A DNA stretch of 64,000 bases from GCA-1730015 sp964583825 (GTDB lineage: Bacteria; Pseudomonadota; Gammaproteobacteria; Granulosicoccales; Granulosicoccaceae). Of this stretch, positions 27,546 to 36,436 are shown piece after piece (position 1 is the first letter of the stretch; every line of letters starts with the position of its first letter). The position numbers and the translations under genes were made by a program. Under the pieces are notes generated by a model. The model was given only the letters and a program-made list of their open reading frames with translations. It was not told the DNA's origin and did no database searches. The DNA lies in assembly GCA_964583825.1 (NCBI GenBank), contig CAZOXM010000013.1:1-64000 (forward strand). Direction: 5' to 3'.

Positions 27546-29693
27546 TTAGCTGGTGTGGTGACTGGAGATCTCCAGCAACAGTGCGGAGTGTGCCGGCATG
27601 ACAGGCAGCGTCAGGCCGATCTTCATCAGTACATCACCGGTGATGCTGACTTCCTCGTTGAGCCAGCGCGGTACCTGTTTGGAGAAGTGGCTGAAGTGTG
27701 CGGCGTTGTCACTGGCGAGTTTGACGGTATACCGTTTATCGCTGCAAAGCCCGGTAGGTACCATCAAACCTGGTGTGGTTTGATCGAGACTTTGTGTGGC
27801 GATGGCAAACCACAGTGAGTGCATCTGATCATTCGACACCAGCCCGCTCTGTACCAGTTGGCTGTGTTTGCAATCGAGGCGATAGCTCAGGCTTTGTGCA
27901 ATCCAGTGACGGTGGTGCTTGTACAGTGCTACGTAGTGTTGCAGTTGCCGTAATTCATCGTCGGTCAGGTGCCGTGCATCGACCTCGAAGCCCAGCTGTC
28001 CCTGCAGTGCAACAATAGCGCGGGTATGCAGATCAATGCTGCGTCCTGTCAGGTGAGCCTCTTCGTGTCCGATATGCGCTCCCATGATTTCAGGCGGGTT
28101 AAAGATGCTGTAGCCGCGCTGGATCTGCACGCGGTCGATCGCATCGATAGAGTCTGAGGTCCAGACTCTGCCGCTGTGCGCCAGCACTCCCCAGTCTGCG
28201 CGTGCACCGCCGGAAGAACAGCTTTCAATTTCAAGTTGCGGGAACTGTTGATTCAGTCTGTCCATTAAGCGGTAGCTGCCTGTGGGCTGCTTGTGCGCAC
28301 GTGACTGCACTCCATCGCCTGCCATCACCAGGTCGCGATTGAAGTCCCATTTGATGTAGTCGATGCTGTATTCATCGATCAGGGCTGCCATCTTTTCATA
28401 CAGGTAGTCCTGCACTGGTTGCAGGTCCAGGTTCAATACCAGCTGATTGCGCGCTAGTGGTGTCTCAAGTGTTGCGACCTGCAAAACCCATTCGGGGTGT
28501 TGTCGGTATAGATCGCTGTCGGGGTTAACCATTTCGGGTTCGAACCACAGACCGAACTGCATACCCGTGCGACGGATGTGCTCCACAACCGGGTGCAGCC
28601 CGCGGGGATAGACTGCGGGATCAACCCACCAGTCACCGAGTCCGGCGTCGTCGGAGCGCCGGGCGTAAAACCAACCGTCATCGAGCACAAAGCGTTCAGC
28701 ACCGAGTCCGGCGGCCGCATCGATCAACGCGCGGAGCTTGCCTTCGTCGTGGTCGAAGTACAGCGCCTCCCAGCTGTTTGCATGAATGGGCCTTTCGGTG
28801 CGTGTCCACGATGGCAGCAGACGGGTGCGTGCAAAGTGATGCATGGCATGACTGGCGCGGTTCAGCCCATCACCTCGGGCGACATACAGCACAGGGGTTT
28901 CGAATGATTCTCCGGCCTGAAGCTTAAGCTCACCCGGATCCAGTGAAATGCCACACTGCAGTGCCAGCCTGCCATCGGCGAGTTGTTCGAGCGTGGTCCG
29001 GTGGCTGCCACTCCAGGCCAGCTGCGCTGCGAGCACATCGCCGCCCTGTTCACTGAATCCTGTGCTGCCTGCGACCAGTCCGGGGTATAGCTCATGGCTG
29101 GTGCGTCCGCGGTTATTCTCAAGTAACAAGCGACCCGGACTGATCGGCTGCCTGTGCGTCTGGAACTCCAGGCCCCAGCGACCGGTGAGGTAGAGGCATT
29201 CTGCAAACGTCGACGGCAGCGGTACGGTGGCACTTGCCAGCCAGTCAACCGTCAATGCGGTTTGCGCGGTATTGCGTAGCGTGGAGGATAACGCCAGCAC
29301 GCCACTGTCGTAGTCCAGTTGCAGTTGCAGTTGAATTGCAAGTCCGGCGGCCGGTGCATCGAGTTCAATGGTTAACTGCCCGTCAGTGGCAGTCACTCCT
29401 TTTCGTTCAAAGCGGTGGGCAAATGCGCCGCCATCGCGATGTCCGCGAAGCGCGGGGCTGGCATCGAGACCGCTCGACAGTTGGGGTAGCAGATCAAGCG
29501 CGACAGTATGGTCGAGCTTTGCCATGGGCAACGGCAGGTCGCTGATCGATGCGACGGTTTCTGCGGTGATTTGAGCGTCGAGTGTATCGCCGAACCAGAT
29601 TATTTCGGGGATCGATTGATGGTCGCGCGCCAGCAACAGCAGCGTTCTTTCCGCTGCGTCTAGGCGCCACAGTCGGGGCTGCTGTGTGGTCAT
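27546..29693 (-). CDS. GH36 alpha-galactosidase
   Basis: A 715-residue enzyme of glycoside hydrolase family 36 removing alpha-linked galactose, for example from raffinose-type sugars. An N-terminal beta-sandwich is followed by the catalytic barrel: RFVLDDGWFYARR, FGLWFEPEMVNPDS, nucleophile Asp in YIKWDFNRDL, ESCSSGGARADWG and acid/base Asp in WTSDSIDAIDR. It has no export signal. As first gene of the alpha-gal / beta-gal / EamA operon it suggests use of mixed galactosides such as algal or plant galactolipid headgroups; that is inference. Confidence 0.93.
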   Translation of the reverse strand: MTTQQPRLWRLDAAERTLLLLARDHQSIPEIIWFGDTLDAQITAETVASISDLPLPMAKLDHTVALDLLPQLSSGLDASPALRGHRDGGAFAHRFERKGVTATDGQLTIELDAPAAGLAIQLQLQLDYDSGVLALSSTLRNTAQTALTVDWLASATVPLPSTFAECLYLTGRWGLEFQTHRQPISPGRLLLENNRGRTSHELYPGLVAGSTGFSEQGGDVLAAQLAWSGSHRTTLEQLADGRLALQCGISLDPGELKLQAGESFETPVLYVARGDGLNRASHAMHHFARTRLLPSWTRTERPIHANSWEALYFDHDEGKLRALIDAAAGLGAERFVLDDGWFYARRSDDAGLGDWWVDPAVYPRGLHPVVEHIRRTGMQFGLWFEPEMVNPDSDLYRQHPEWVLQVATLETPLARNQLVLNLDLQPVQDYLYEKMAALIDEYSIDYIKWDFNRDLVMAGDGVQSRAHKQPTGSYRLMDRLNQQFPQLEIESCSSGGARADWGVLAHSGRVWTSDSIDAIDRVQIQRGYSIFNPPEIMGAHIGHEEAHLTGRSIDLHTRAIVALQGQLGFEVDARHLTDDELRQLQHYVALYKHHRHWIAQSLSYRLDCKHSQLVQSGLVSNDQMHSLWFAIATQSLDQTTPGLMVPTGLCSDKRYTVKLASDNAAHFSHFSKQVPRWLNEEVSITGDVLMKIGLTLPVMPAHSALLLEISSHHTS

Positions 29694-29781
29694 GTTCAGT
29701 TAACACCGATTGACAGGTAGAACCGCAACGGCAGTGCGAGCGGTGGTTCGGGATTGCAGGGGCACAAACAGTGCCGTATGA

Positions 29782-29801
29782 ACAGTGCATCGGTGCACTG
29801 T
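29782..29801. promoter_or_regulatory. candidate operator upstream of galactosidase operon
   Basis: A perfect inverted repeat, ACAGTGCA with TGCACTGT around a 4-bp centre, lies about 90 bp upstream of the GH36 start. It could be a repressor operator. No regulator gene is adjacent, so the binding protein is unknown. It could equally belong to the 187-bp gap between two minus-strand genes without function. Confidence 0.4.
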
Positions 29802-29843
29802 CATGCGGATTGGAATGGCGCGATTGTAGCGCTGCTGCCTGCT

Positions 29844-29858
29844 TCAGGTACAGCCTGA
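29844..29858 (-). terminator. possible weak terminator after DUF937 gene
   Basis: A short hairpin, TCAGG with CCTGA around a 5-nt loop, lies 22 bp beyond the DUF937 stop in its direction of transcription. There is no T tract, so confidence is low. Confidence 0.25.
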
Positions 29859-29880
29859 GGGCGCGGGTGTTACGCGGTGT

Positions 29881-30471
29881 TTATCTGACCGCGGCCTTGA
29901 CTGCCAGGCTCAGCAGATCATCCAGTACGGAGCCGTCTTTGTCGGCATCGAGGAACGATTCAATCAGTCCGCGATTTTGTTTTGCAGCGACACCTGAGTT
30001 GAAAATATCGCCGGAACGATCGCCGCCGAAAAGGGTGCCGGACGACTGGCTACGGCCGAAGAACTTTTTGCTCAGCGAACTCATCACCAGCGAGGCGACA
30101 ATAGGCAGTGCCTTTTTCAGTAGCGTTGCTGACAGCCCCGATTTATTGGCGCCGTAATTCGCAATGTTGCGGCTGACATCTTTGCTGCCAAAGATATGCC
30201 CCAGAATAGAATTGCCATCCTTCACCGTCGACTGTTGCCCGAGTGTGGAGGGGTTGTCGAGATACTCGGCGTGGTTTCCGCGGGCGAGGGCACCGATCAG
30301 TCCGTCGAGTCCCTGATCGGTGCGGGCATTGTTTTGCAAGCCTCTGGCCAGTGCGGGTACCAGCTGGTCCGCGGCCGTTCTGGCTTCTGCCTCGCCGACG
30401 CCAAGCTGTTTGGCGAGTTCAGAGACGATGGCGTTGTTGTCGTTGCCTATCAGGGACTCAAGCAGATTCAT
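29881..30471 (-). CDS. DUF937 domain protein
   Basis: A 196-residue protein with an N-terminal DUF937-type region: MNLLESLIGNDNN at the start, LGVGEAEARTAADQLVPALA, LDGLIGALARGNHAEYLD and GHIFGSKDVSRNIANYGA. The C terminus contains short motifs rich in Gly, Asp and Lys. The family is uncharacterised and usually cytoplasmic. The ATG follows a clear GGAG site 6 nt upstream. Repeat copy C lies in its promoter region, starting 55 bp upstream of the start codon, so the element may affect its expression. Confidence 0.8.
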   Translation of the reverse strand: MNLLESLIGNDNNAIVSELAKQLGVGEAEARTAADQLVPALARGLQNNARTDQGLDGLIGALARGNHAEYLDNPSTLGQQSTVKDGNSILGHIFGSKDVSRNIANYGANKSGLSATLLKKALPIVASLVMSSLSKKFFGRSQSSGTLFGGDRSGDIFNSGVAAKQNRGLIESFLDADKDGSVLDDLLSLAVKAAVR

Positions 30472-30525
30472 GTTTCGCTCCTGTCAATGCGAGGGTATGC
30501 CAAGGGGGGGAACTGCGGCGACCGG

Positions 30526-30673
30526 CTAGCAGGATGTTTAAAAACTATTGCGCCAGGTCTGAGGGCGTTAAACTCCCTCTCAAAGTGCTCATTTATAACC
30601 CATAAACTGCGCTTTTTCGGGGAAATTTGCCTACTCCGACCGTCGCTCATCAAGTTTTTCAACACCCTGCTAG
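30526..30673 (+). repeat. palindromic CTAG-ended repeat, copy C
   Basis: A 148-bp copy in the same orientation as A and D with CTAG at both ends. The left outer arm has a T at one position (GTTTAAAAAC) where the other copies have G, and the right inner arm reads CTCCGACC, one mismatch from the pairing sequence. Its terminal CTAG supplies the TAG stop codon of the peroxiredoxin gene (30670-30672). It lies upstream of the DUF937 gene. Confidence 0.93.
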
Positions 30674-31149
30674 AGGTTCTCGAGTATTTTCTCGCCTGAG
30701 CTCACTTCGAACACCGGACCGTCCTCGACAAACAGGTGAGTGATCGTGCCGTCGTCAACAATCATGGAGAAGCGTTGTGCGCGCACACCCAGCCCGCGTT
30801 CGATCAGGTCCAGTTCAAGACCGAGTGCTTTGGTGAACGTGCCGCTGCCATCGGCGGCCATCAGCAGGTGTTCGGCGTTCTGGGTTTTGCCCCAGGCAGC
30901 CATCACGAATGGATCATTGACCGACATGCAGACAATGCGGTCAACGCCGCTGGCGAGTATTTTGTCGGCATTGGCGATAAAGCTCGGCAGGTGGGCTTCG
31001 CTGCAGGTTGGTGTGAACGCACCGGGGACACCGAATAATACGATTTTTTTACCCTTGCACAGCTCTTCCGTCGTGATGGAAGCAGGTCCGTCGCTGCCCA
31101 TGTAACCGAGGGTGCCTGCGGGGAGAGTATCGCCAACTTTAACTGTCAT
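30670..31149 (-). CDS. peroxiredoxin, Prx5 type
   Basis: A 159-residue thioredoxin-fold peroxidase reducing H2O2 or organic peroxides. The peroxidatic Cys is in PGAFTPTCSEAHLP, and the VDRIVCMSVNDPFVMAAWG block and the Arg in GVRAQRFSMIVDDG are typical of the Prx5 group. The frame is open upstream to 31311, but homology starts at the ATG at 31149. The stop codon lies inside the end of repeat copy C, so the repeat may have replaced the original C-terminal residues. It lies 97 bp downstream of the patatin gene on the same strand. Confidence 0.9.
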   Translation of the reverse strand: MTVKVGDTLPAGTLGYMGSDGPASITTEELCKGKKIVLFGVPGAFTPTCSEAHLPSFIANADKILASGVDRIVCMSVNDPFVMAAWGKTQNAEHLLMAADGSGTFTKALGLELDLIERGLGVRAQRFSMIVDDGTITHLFVEDGPVFEVSSGEKILENL

Positions 31150-31246
31150 TGCGGGTGGTTTCCGACCGATTGAAGACCGACGCATCACAACACAGCCGGT
31201 GGAATAGGTAAAGTGCTTTATTGACCCGGGTGCGGCTTTTCGGGGG

Positions 31247-32416
31247 TCAGAGTTCAAGCAACTCCTGCAACTTTTCTCGCTGCGCAATACCATCTTTGTA
31301 GCCGAGTTCAATCAGTTCGCGGGCGAAAGCGGCATCGAACAGCAGGTAGCTGGTCAGCGGACGACCCTCTTTGGTCATCGCACCGAGACCACTGAGCAGA
31401 ACTCGCATCGAACGGGGAAACGCGCGCGTATGCCGCGCGACGATATCGCGGATATCGACACTGGGTGAAATCACCAGAAATTCAATCGGTCGCAACAACG
31501 CATCGTTGTGCCGGAAGGATGACTGGCGTGTTTTGGTCAGCGCGAAATTAATGCGATCAAGCCGCTCGATATCGGAATCGAGACGATCAATAAAAAGCGT
31601 ATCAAACATGTAGCCTGCGATTTGCCCGAGGTTCGGATAAACCGGCGTGTGATTGGGCGCTAGTTTATCCGGTGGATTGCGCACGCTGATAATCAGCAAT
31701 TTGTTCGCACCCAGTCTCAGTGCCGGGCTCAATGGTGCGGATTCACGCATCGAGCCGTCACCGTGGAATTCATTGTTCAGGCTGACGGCCGGAAAAATCA
31801 CCGGGATGGCAATGGACGCCATGAAGTGATCGATCCGCAGTCTGGACTGTCGTCCGAGACGACGCGTGCGCTGCCACTCGGGGATCGATTCATCGCCTTC
31901 AAAGTAAGTAATGGATGCCCCTCGCGCGTAGGACGAGGCGGTGATCCCGAGTGCTTTTAACTGCCCGGCCTGAATGCTCTGTCGCATGCGAGCGAGATTG
32001 ACATGGTTTTCAATGAGTGATCGCAGCGGTGTGTTATCGAGCACAGACTTGGGTTGTGATTGTCCCATGCCGCCACTGGCGAAAGACCAGACCCAGCGCG
32101 CACCGGTTTTTGCCGCGGTTTTCGCGTCAGTGCGCACCACCATATCCATGTGCAGGTTTTCCCACATACCCAGCAATCGTCGCAGCCCGTCGCTGAAGTC
32201 GCTCGAACGACTGGCGATCATGCCGGCGTTCAGTGAACCTGCTGAGGTGCCGGTGACTACCGGGAATGGCGATGGCTGGCCGCTCGGCAATAATTCTTCA
32301 ACCGCTTTTAGTACACCAACCTGATACGCGTTGCGTGCACCACCGCCGGGCAGAATTAAACCCAGTGTTTGCTGCTCTGTGATCGTGCGCTTTGAAAACC
32401 AGTGCTGAATACCCAT
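31247..32416 (-). CDS. patatin-like phospholipase
   Basis: A 389-residue lipid acyl hydrolase with the patatin oxyanion motif LPGGGARNAYQVGVL, the nucleophile Ser in VTGTSAGSLNAG and the catalytic Asp in FHGDGSMRES, giving the Ser-Asp dyad. No signal peptide is apparent. A C-terminal region of about 120 residues beyond the core contains DxLFIDRLDSDIERLDRIN-like helices. Relatives cleave phospholipids or storage polyesters, so the substrate is not fixed. It is followed by the peroxiredoxin gene. Confidence 0.88.
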   Translation of the reverse strand: MGIQHWFSKRTITEQQTLGLILPGGGARNAYQVGVLKAVEELLPSGQPSPFPVVTGTSAGSLNAGMIASRSSDFSDGLRRLLGMWENLHMDMVVRTDAKTAAKTGARWVWSFASGGMGQSQPKSVLDNTPLRSLIENHVNLARMRQSIQAGQLKALGITASSYARGASITYFEGDESIPEWQRTRRLGRQSRLRIDHFMASIAIPVIFPAVSLNNEFHGDGSMRESAPLSPALRLGANKLLIISVRNPPDKLAPNHTPVYPNLGQIAGYMFDTLFIDRLDSDIERLDRINFALTKTRQSSFRHNDALLRPIEFLVISPSVDIRDIVARHTRAFPRSMRVLLSGLGAMTKEGRPLTSYLLFDAAFARELIELGYKDGIAQREKLQELLEL

Positions 32417-32508
32417 CGGGGAGCGATACCGCGTTTATCTCAAACGATAATGGTAGCAAGGGTCTAACTGGCTGCACAGGGATTCGCTGTGACAGTGGAA
32501 CAGTTTCA

Positions 32509-32709
32509 TCATTGGTGCTGCTCGACCATCTTGGCGTTAAGACTGTTAAAGAGATCCACACGTGCACTCTCCACGTGCTGCAGCTCGACGTTAACATCCT
32601 GCCAGGTGATGCGCGCGCTTTGTTTGTGTGTCCGGTATTGATGTCCTGCCATCGACACTGCCACGCCGAATACAAACAGACCAACCACTATTTTTTTAGC
32701 TGCCGGCAT
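32509..32709 (-). CDS. small single-span membrane protein, unrecognised
   Basis: A 66-residue protein with one N-terminal hydrophobic segment (KIVVGLFVFGVAVSMAG) and a polar helical tail with WQDVNVELQHVESARVDL. Its ATG overlaps the last 14 bp of the upstream coiled-coil gene in another frame, so the two are translationally coupled. The tail is faintly like the start of LemA proteins, but it is far too short, and I do not assign it. A truncated or small partner of the coiled-coil protein is possible. Confidence 0.5.
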   Translation of the reverse strand: MPAAKKIVVGLFVFGVAVSMAGHQYRTHKQSARITWQDVNVELQHVESARVDLFNSLNAKMVEQHQ

Positions 32710-33508
32710 AACCGAGCTCCGCACGGCCGATTTCGCCGATAATCCGGTTCACTTCCTGCCAGCTGGAGGTGAGGTCAGACAGGGTGCTGTCGACCGCGCC
32801 CAGTGACTGCAGGTTGGACAATGCCTGGCTTACATTCTGGCGCAGCCTGGCGGTATTGGCAGCCTCCCGATAGACCAGTGCATTCTTATCCAGCACGAAC
32901 AATAGAAAGTCGACTTTGTCGGTGCTCAGTTTGAGCGATGATGCCAGTCGATGCTGCGCCTCCTCAAACTGCTGCCAGATGGCGATCTGTGTTTGCAGCG
33001 AACTGATGACACTGGTATTGGCGCTGATTGTGACGCTGGTGCGATCGGGGTGGCTGGCAAAGCCCGATCGTGCGTGATCGATTTCGCTCTGCAGTGCTGC
33101 GATCCGGCGTTCGAGGTTGCTAATGGCCCGGCTCGTCTGCAGCCGCTTGTCGGCCAGCTTGTCCTCGCCCCTGGCGGTGGCCCTTGAGTAATCTGCCCGC
33201 AGTCCGGCTGCGCGCTCGAAGTTGCTGGCGATGTGATCAAGTTCCATAGACAGATCATCGATAATATCGTCTATATGTGTGGCGCTGTCGATGCGACCTT
33301 TGAGCTGCTGGAACGCATAGAGGTTGTCACGCAGCAGTGCATAGGTTGTGGCAGCACCAACTCGCTGTGCGTCGGCGACCGTGTCGACCAGAAACTCTTT
33401 GATCGTTTCGAACTGACTGATTTGGTCTTCTGCGACCACCTGTGGGCTACCGGCGAGCGCGCAGAAGATGACAACACCGATTGTGCTGCGCCAGCGAATG
33501 GCCCACAT
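32696..33508 (-). CDS. exported coiled-coil protein, unrecognised
   Basis: A 270-residue protein with a likely signal peptide (TIGVVIFCALAGSPQVVAEDQ) followed almost entirely by amphipathic helix. There are charged coiled-coil stretches in KLADKRLQTSRAISNLERR and SEIDHARSGF, and no recognised domain. The preferred start is the ATG at 33508, where the signal peptide begins and a GGGGAT site lies just upstream, rather than 33586. It overlaps a 66-residue membrane protein at its 3' end, so the pair may work at the inner membrane. Confidence 0.65.
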   Translation of the reverse strand: MWAIRWRSTIGVVIFCALAGSPQVVAEDQISQFETIKEFLVDTVADAQRVGAATTYALLRDNLYAFQQLKGRIDSATHIDDIIDDLSMELDHIASNFERAAGLRADYSRATARGEDKLADKRLQTSRAISNLERRIAALQSEIDHARSGFASHPDRTSVTISANTSVISSLQTQIAIWQQFEEAQHRLASSLKLSTDKVDFLLFVLDKNALVYREAANTARLRQNVSQALSNLQSLGAVDSTLSDLTSSWQEVNRIIGEIGRAELGYAGS

Positions 33509-33790
33509 GGTATCCCCGAAGCGTAATTTTTTGGCTGAGTCGTGCCGATACTCTGTCAGCACCGAGGGAATATCGACCGCTCTCACCTGAACTTGAGGTG
33601 CACTACGGGTAAGTGAGCCGGGCTCCGGTTGTCTGGAGGCGGCACCGGACGAGTTGTGGTGAACGTGCGCGCGGTAAATACCTGCGGATTACAGCGAGAC
33701 TGAGCTGCACGAAGCACCTCGGGCGGGCAGCGAGCGACAATGTGAATTACAATTAACCGGTACCCCTTTCAGTTTCGGATTGTAGATTTT

Positions 33791-35749
33791 ATGAATGCAC
33801 TCGATGCCATCAGGAATCGCTTTGCAGCTGCGTTGTCAGAGATGGTCGTACACGACAAAGTGGACGCGTTGCTCGGTATGATCCGACCGGCACAGGACGA
33901 CAAGTTTGGTGACTATCAGGCCAACTGTGCGATGCCGCTGGGCAAACAATTAAAACGCCCTCCGCGCGAGATCGCTGCCGAGCTGGTGGAAACGGTCGAA
34001 CTTGGAGACCTGTGCGAGCAGGTGGAAGTCGCCGGTCCGGGCTTTATCAATTTGACACTGAAAGAGGACTGGATAAAAACACGGCTGCACCACGCACTGT
34101 CGGATGAAGCGCTGGGGGTTGTGAAGGCGCAGCAGCCGAGAACGGTCGTGGTTGATTTTTCCTCGCCGAACGTCGCGAAGCCGATGCACGTGGGGCACAT
34201 TCGCTCAACCGTGATTGGCGATGCACTGGCGAAAATCCATCGGTTTCTCGGGCATCGGGTGATCACCGATAACCATCTGGGTGACTGGGGTACGCAGTTC
34301 GGTATGATTATTTACGGCTATAAACACTTTGTCGATACGCAAGCCTATGCCGCTGATCCGGTGCTGGAACTGGGACGGCTGTACAAGTATGTACGACGGG
34401 TGATGGACTATCACCAGGCGCAAAAACAATTGCCCGAGGCACGTGAACTGCAGCAAAAACAGCAGGCTGCCCTTGAGCGAATCACCGATGAAAAGCACGA
34501 TGACAAGGCCGGGCAGAAAAAGCAGAAGAAGGATATTGCACGACTGCAGGAAAAACTGACTGACCAGCAGGCGCTGGTCGCAGTACTTGGTCGCACCCTG
34601 GATGAGGCAAAGTCTGATGCCGCGTTTATCGCTACGGCCGAAGCGCATGCAGATATCGGTCGCAAAGTTCTCGCAGAGACGGTGCAATTGCATGAAGGCG
34701 ACGCTGAAAACAAGGGCCTGTGGGATGAATTCCTGCCGCACTGCCTGGCAGATATTCAACGGTTGTACGACCGGCTGAATATCCGCTTCGATTACGTGCT
34801 CGGTGAGAGCTTTTATCACGATCAGCTGGCTGACGTTGTCGATGACTTTACCAGTAAAAAACTCGCCGTTGAGAACGATGGTGCAATGTGCATTTTTCTG
34901 GATGGATACGAAGCGCCAATGATTATTCGCAAGCAGGATGGTGCTTATCTCTACCCGACAACAGATCTGGCGACCATTCGATATCGCATGCAGGAGTGGG
35001 CACCGGATGCGATGTTGTATGTGGTTGATCATCGTCAGCACGACCATTTCGACAAACTATTCGATGCCGCCAGATTATGGGGCTATCAGGATGTTGAGCT
35101 GACCCATGTGAGTTTCGGAACTGTACTCGGTGACGATGGCAAACCGTTCAAGACACGTGCAGGTGATACGGTTGGGCTTGAAGGTCTGCTCGATGAAGCG
35201 GAGTCCAGAGCGCTGGACGTGGCGCGCGAGCAAAATCCGCAGCTTGAGCAGGACCGGCAACAGGAAATAGGACGCGTTGTTGGCATCGGGGCACTTAAGT
35301 ATGCCGATCTTTCACAGAACCGTTCCTCTGATTACAAATTCAGCTATGACAAAATGCTCGCACTGCGCGGCAATACGGCGACTTATCTGCAATATGCCAA
35401 TGCACGTGTGCACGGTATAATGCGCAATCTTAAGGTCACCCCGGATATACTGAAGGGGCAGGAGGGGGAATTTCTGTTTACCGAAACGGTCGAGCGACAG
35501 TTGGCAATTCAGTTGCTGCGATTCGGTGAGGTACTGAACGATGTGCTGGTTGAATATAAACCGAATTTATTGTGCAACTACCTGTTTGATCTCGCGCAGT
35601 TGTTTGCGCGATTTTTTGATCAGTGTCCGGTACGCGATGCCGCGACAGAGTCGGTGCAGCAAAGTCGTCTTAGGCTTTGTGCGATCACATCGGCCACGCT
35701 CACGACAGGTCTCGGTTTGCTGGGAATAGAATCGCTTGAACGAATTTAA
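33791..35749 (+). CDS. argS: arginyl-tRNA synthetase with charged insertion
   Basis: Class I aminoacyl-tRNA synthetase charging tRNA-Arg, 652 residues. Residues 1-105 form the ArgRS N-terminal domain, the HIGH motif is HVGH (133-136) within SSPNVAKPMHVGHIRST, and HLGDWGTQFG follows. No KMSKS is present, as in many ArgRS enzymes; PFKTRAGDTVGL occupies that place. The DALR anticodon domain ends the chain. Residues about 205-280 form a Gln/Lys/Glu-rich coiled-coil insertion, so the protein is some 70 residues longer than the Escherichia coli enzyme. Confidence 0.95.
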   Translation: MNALDAIRNRFAAALSEMVVHDKVDALLGMIRPAQDDKFGDYQANCAMPLGKQLKRPPREIAAELVETVELGDLCEQVEVAGPGFINLTLKEDWIKTRLHHALSDEALGVVKAQQPRTVVVDFSSPNVAKPMHVGHIRSTVIGDALAKIHRFLGHRVITDNHLGDWGTQFGMIIYGYKHFVDTQAYAADPVLELGRLYKYVRRVMDYHQAQKQLPEARELQQKQQAALERITDEKHDDKAGQKKQKKDIARLQEKLTDQQALVAVLGRTLDEAKSDAAFIATAEAHADIGRKVLAETVQLHEGDAENKGLWDEFLPHCLADIQRLYDRLNIRFDYVLGESFYHDQLADVVDDFTSKKLAVENDGAMCIFLDGYEAPMIIRKQDGAYLYPTTDLATIRYRMQEWAPDAMLYVVDHRQHDHFDKLFDAARLWGYQDVELTHVSFGTVLGDDGKPFKTRAGDTVGLEGLLDEAESRALDVAREQNPQLEQDRQQEIGRVVGIGALKYADLSQNRSSDYKFSYDKMLALRGNTATYLQYANARVHGIMRNLKVTPDILKGQEGEFLFTETVERQLAIQLLRFGEVLNDVLVEYKPNLLCNYLFDLAQLFARFFDQCPVRDAATESVQQSRLRLCAITSATLTTGLGLLGIESLERI

Positions 35750-35834
35750 TGGTTGTTCCCGTTATAAAAATCGCAACGATGCGCTCGGAAAAACAAGGCG
35801 TCAGGAATGACGCGAGCAATTGATCCGAGGTTCC

Positions 35835-36086
35835 CTAGAATTCGCGACTGTTAAATATCGGAATTTGCTGCCAGTGCAGAAAGTTAAACGGTGTGATGAA
35901 GCAGTTGAAAACCGTCAGATAAAAGCCGAGCCAGCCAAAAACAGACAACAGAACAACGACGGGTGTGGCAGATGACAGGGATGCAAATAAGCTGATAGTC
36001 AAGGCGGCTGACAAGGGATAGGCAACGCCGAACAGAAGTCCCGCGAAGACAGCGCGGTTAATCAGCAAGTTGAGTGTGGTGAACAT
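35835..36086 (-). CDS. small hydrophobic membrane protein, unrecognised
   Basis: An 83-residue protein with two or three hydrophobic segments (roughly residues 7-31 and 38-62). No family is recognised. It lies in reverse between argS and aqpZ, and the 350 bp upstream of it are gene-free. It has a plausible ATG, but its expression is not supported by any neighbour. Confidence 0.45.
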   Translation of the reverse strand: MFTTLNLLINRAVFAGLLFGVAYPLSAALTISLFASLSSATPVVVLLSVFGWLGFYLTVFNCFITPFNFLHWQQIPIFNSREF

Positions 36087-36436
36087 CTGGCGGTCACCTC
36101 AGGTGTTGGTGTTGGTCCAATTCACAATCAAGAGGTACGCCAACCAGTAGTCCTCCAGCGAAGCTTATACACAGTCCTGCTGATTATTGGTGTTAACGAT
36201 CGGCAAGGTGTATCCGCGTCCTCAATGTAACTGACACCGGACGTCGAATAAAGTTGTTTCTTTACCGATCTGAATTACATCTTTTTCTGTCAAAAAAATG
36301 ACTTCTTGTATGAAGCGATGGCAATGTGCGAGTTGCCAGGACAAGTATTTGTTTAGACTGAATATGTCGGCCTACAACCGGCATTCACATTGTGTCCGCT
36401 GACAATAAATATAAATAATAATCAGATGAGGCAGTC
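36087..36436. other. 350-bp gene-free region upstream of aqpZ
   Basis: AT-rich spacer between a small minus-strand membrane gene and aqpZ. It must contain the aqpZ promoter and probably that of the reverse gene, but I see no convincing -35/-10 pair. A GAGG ribosome-binding site lies 5 nt before the aqpZ ATG. No repeat copy is present. Confidence 0.5.

Noticed and set aside
34205..35047. A 280-codon open frame opposite argS
   Set aside because: It mirrors a conserved synthetase gene and shows no domain.
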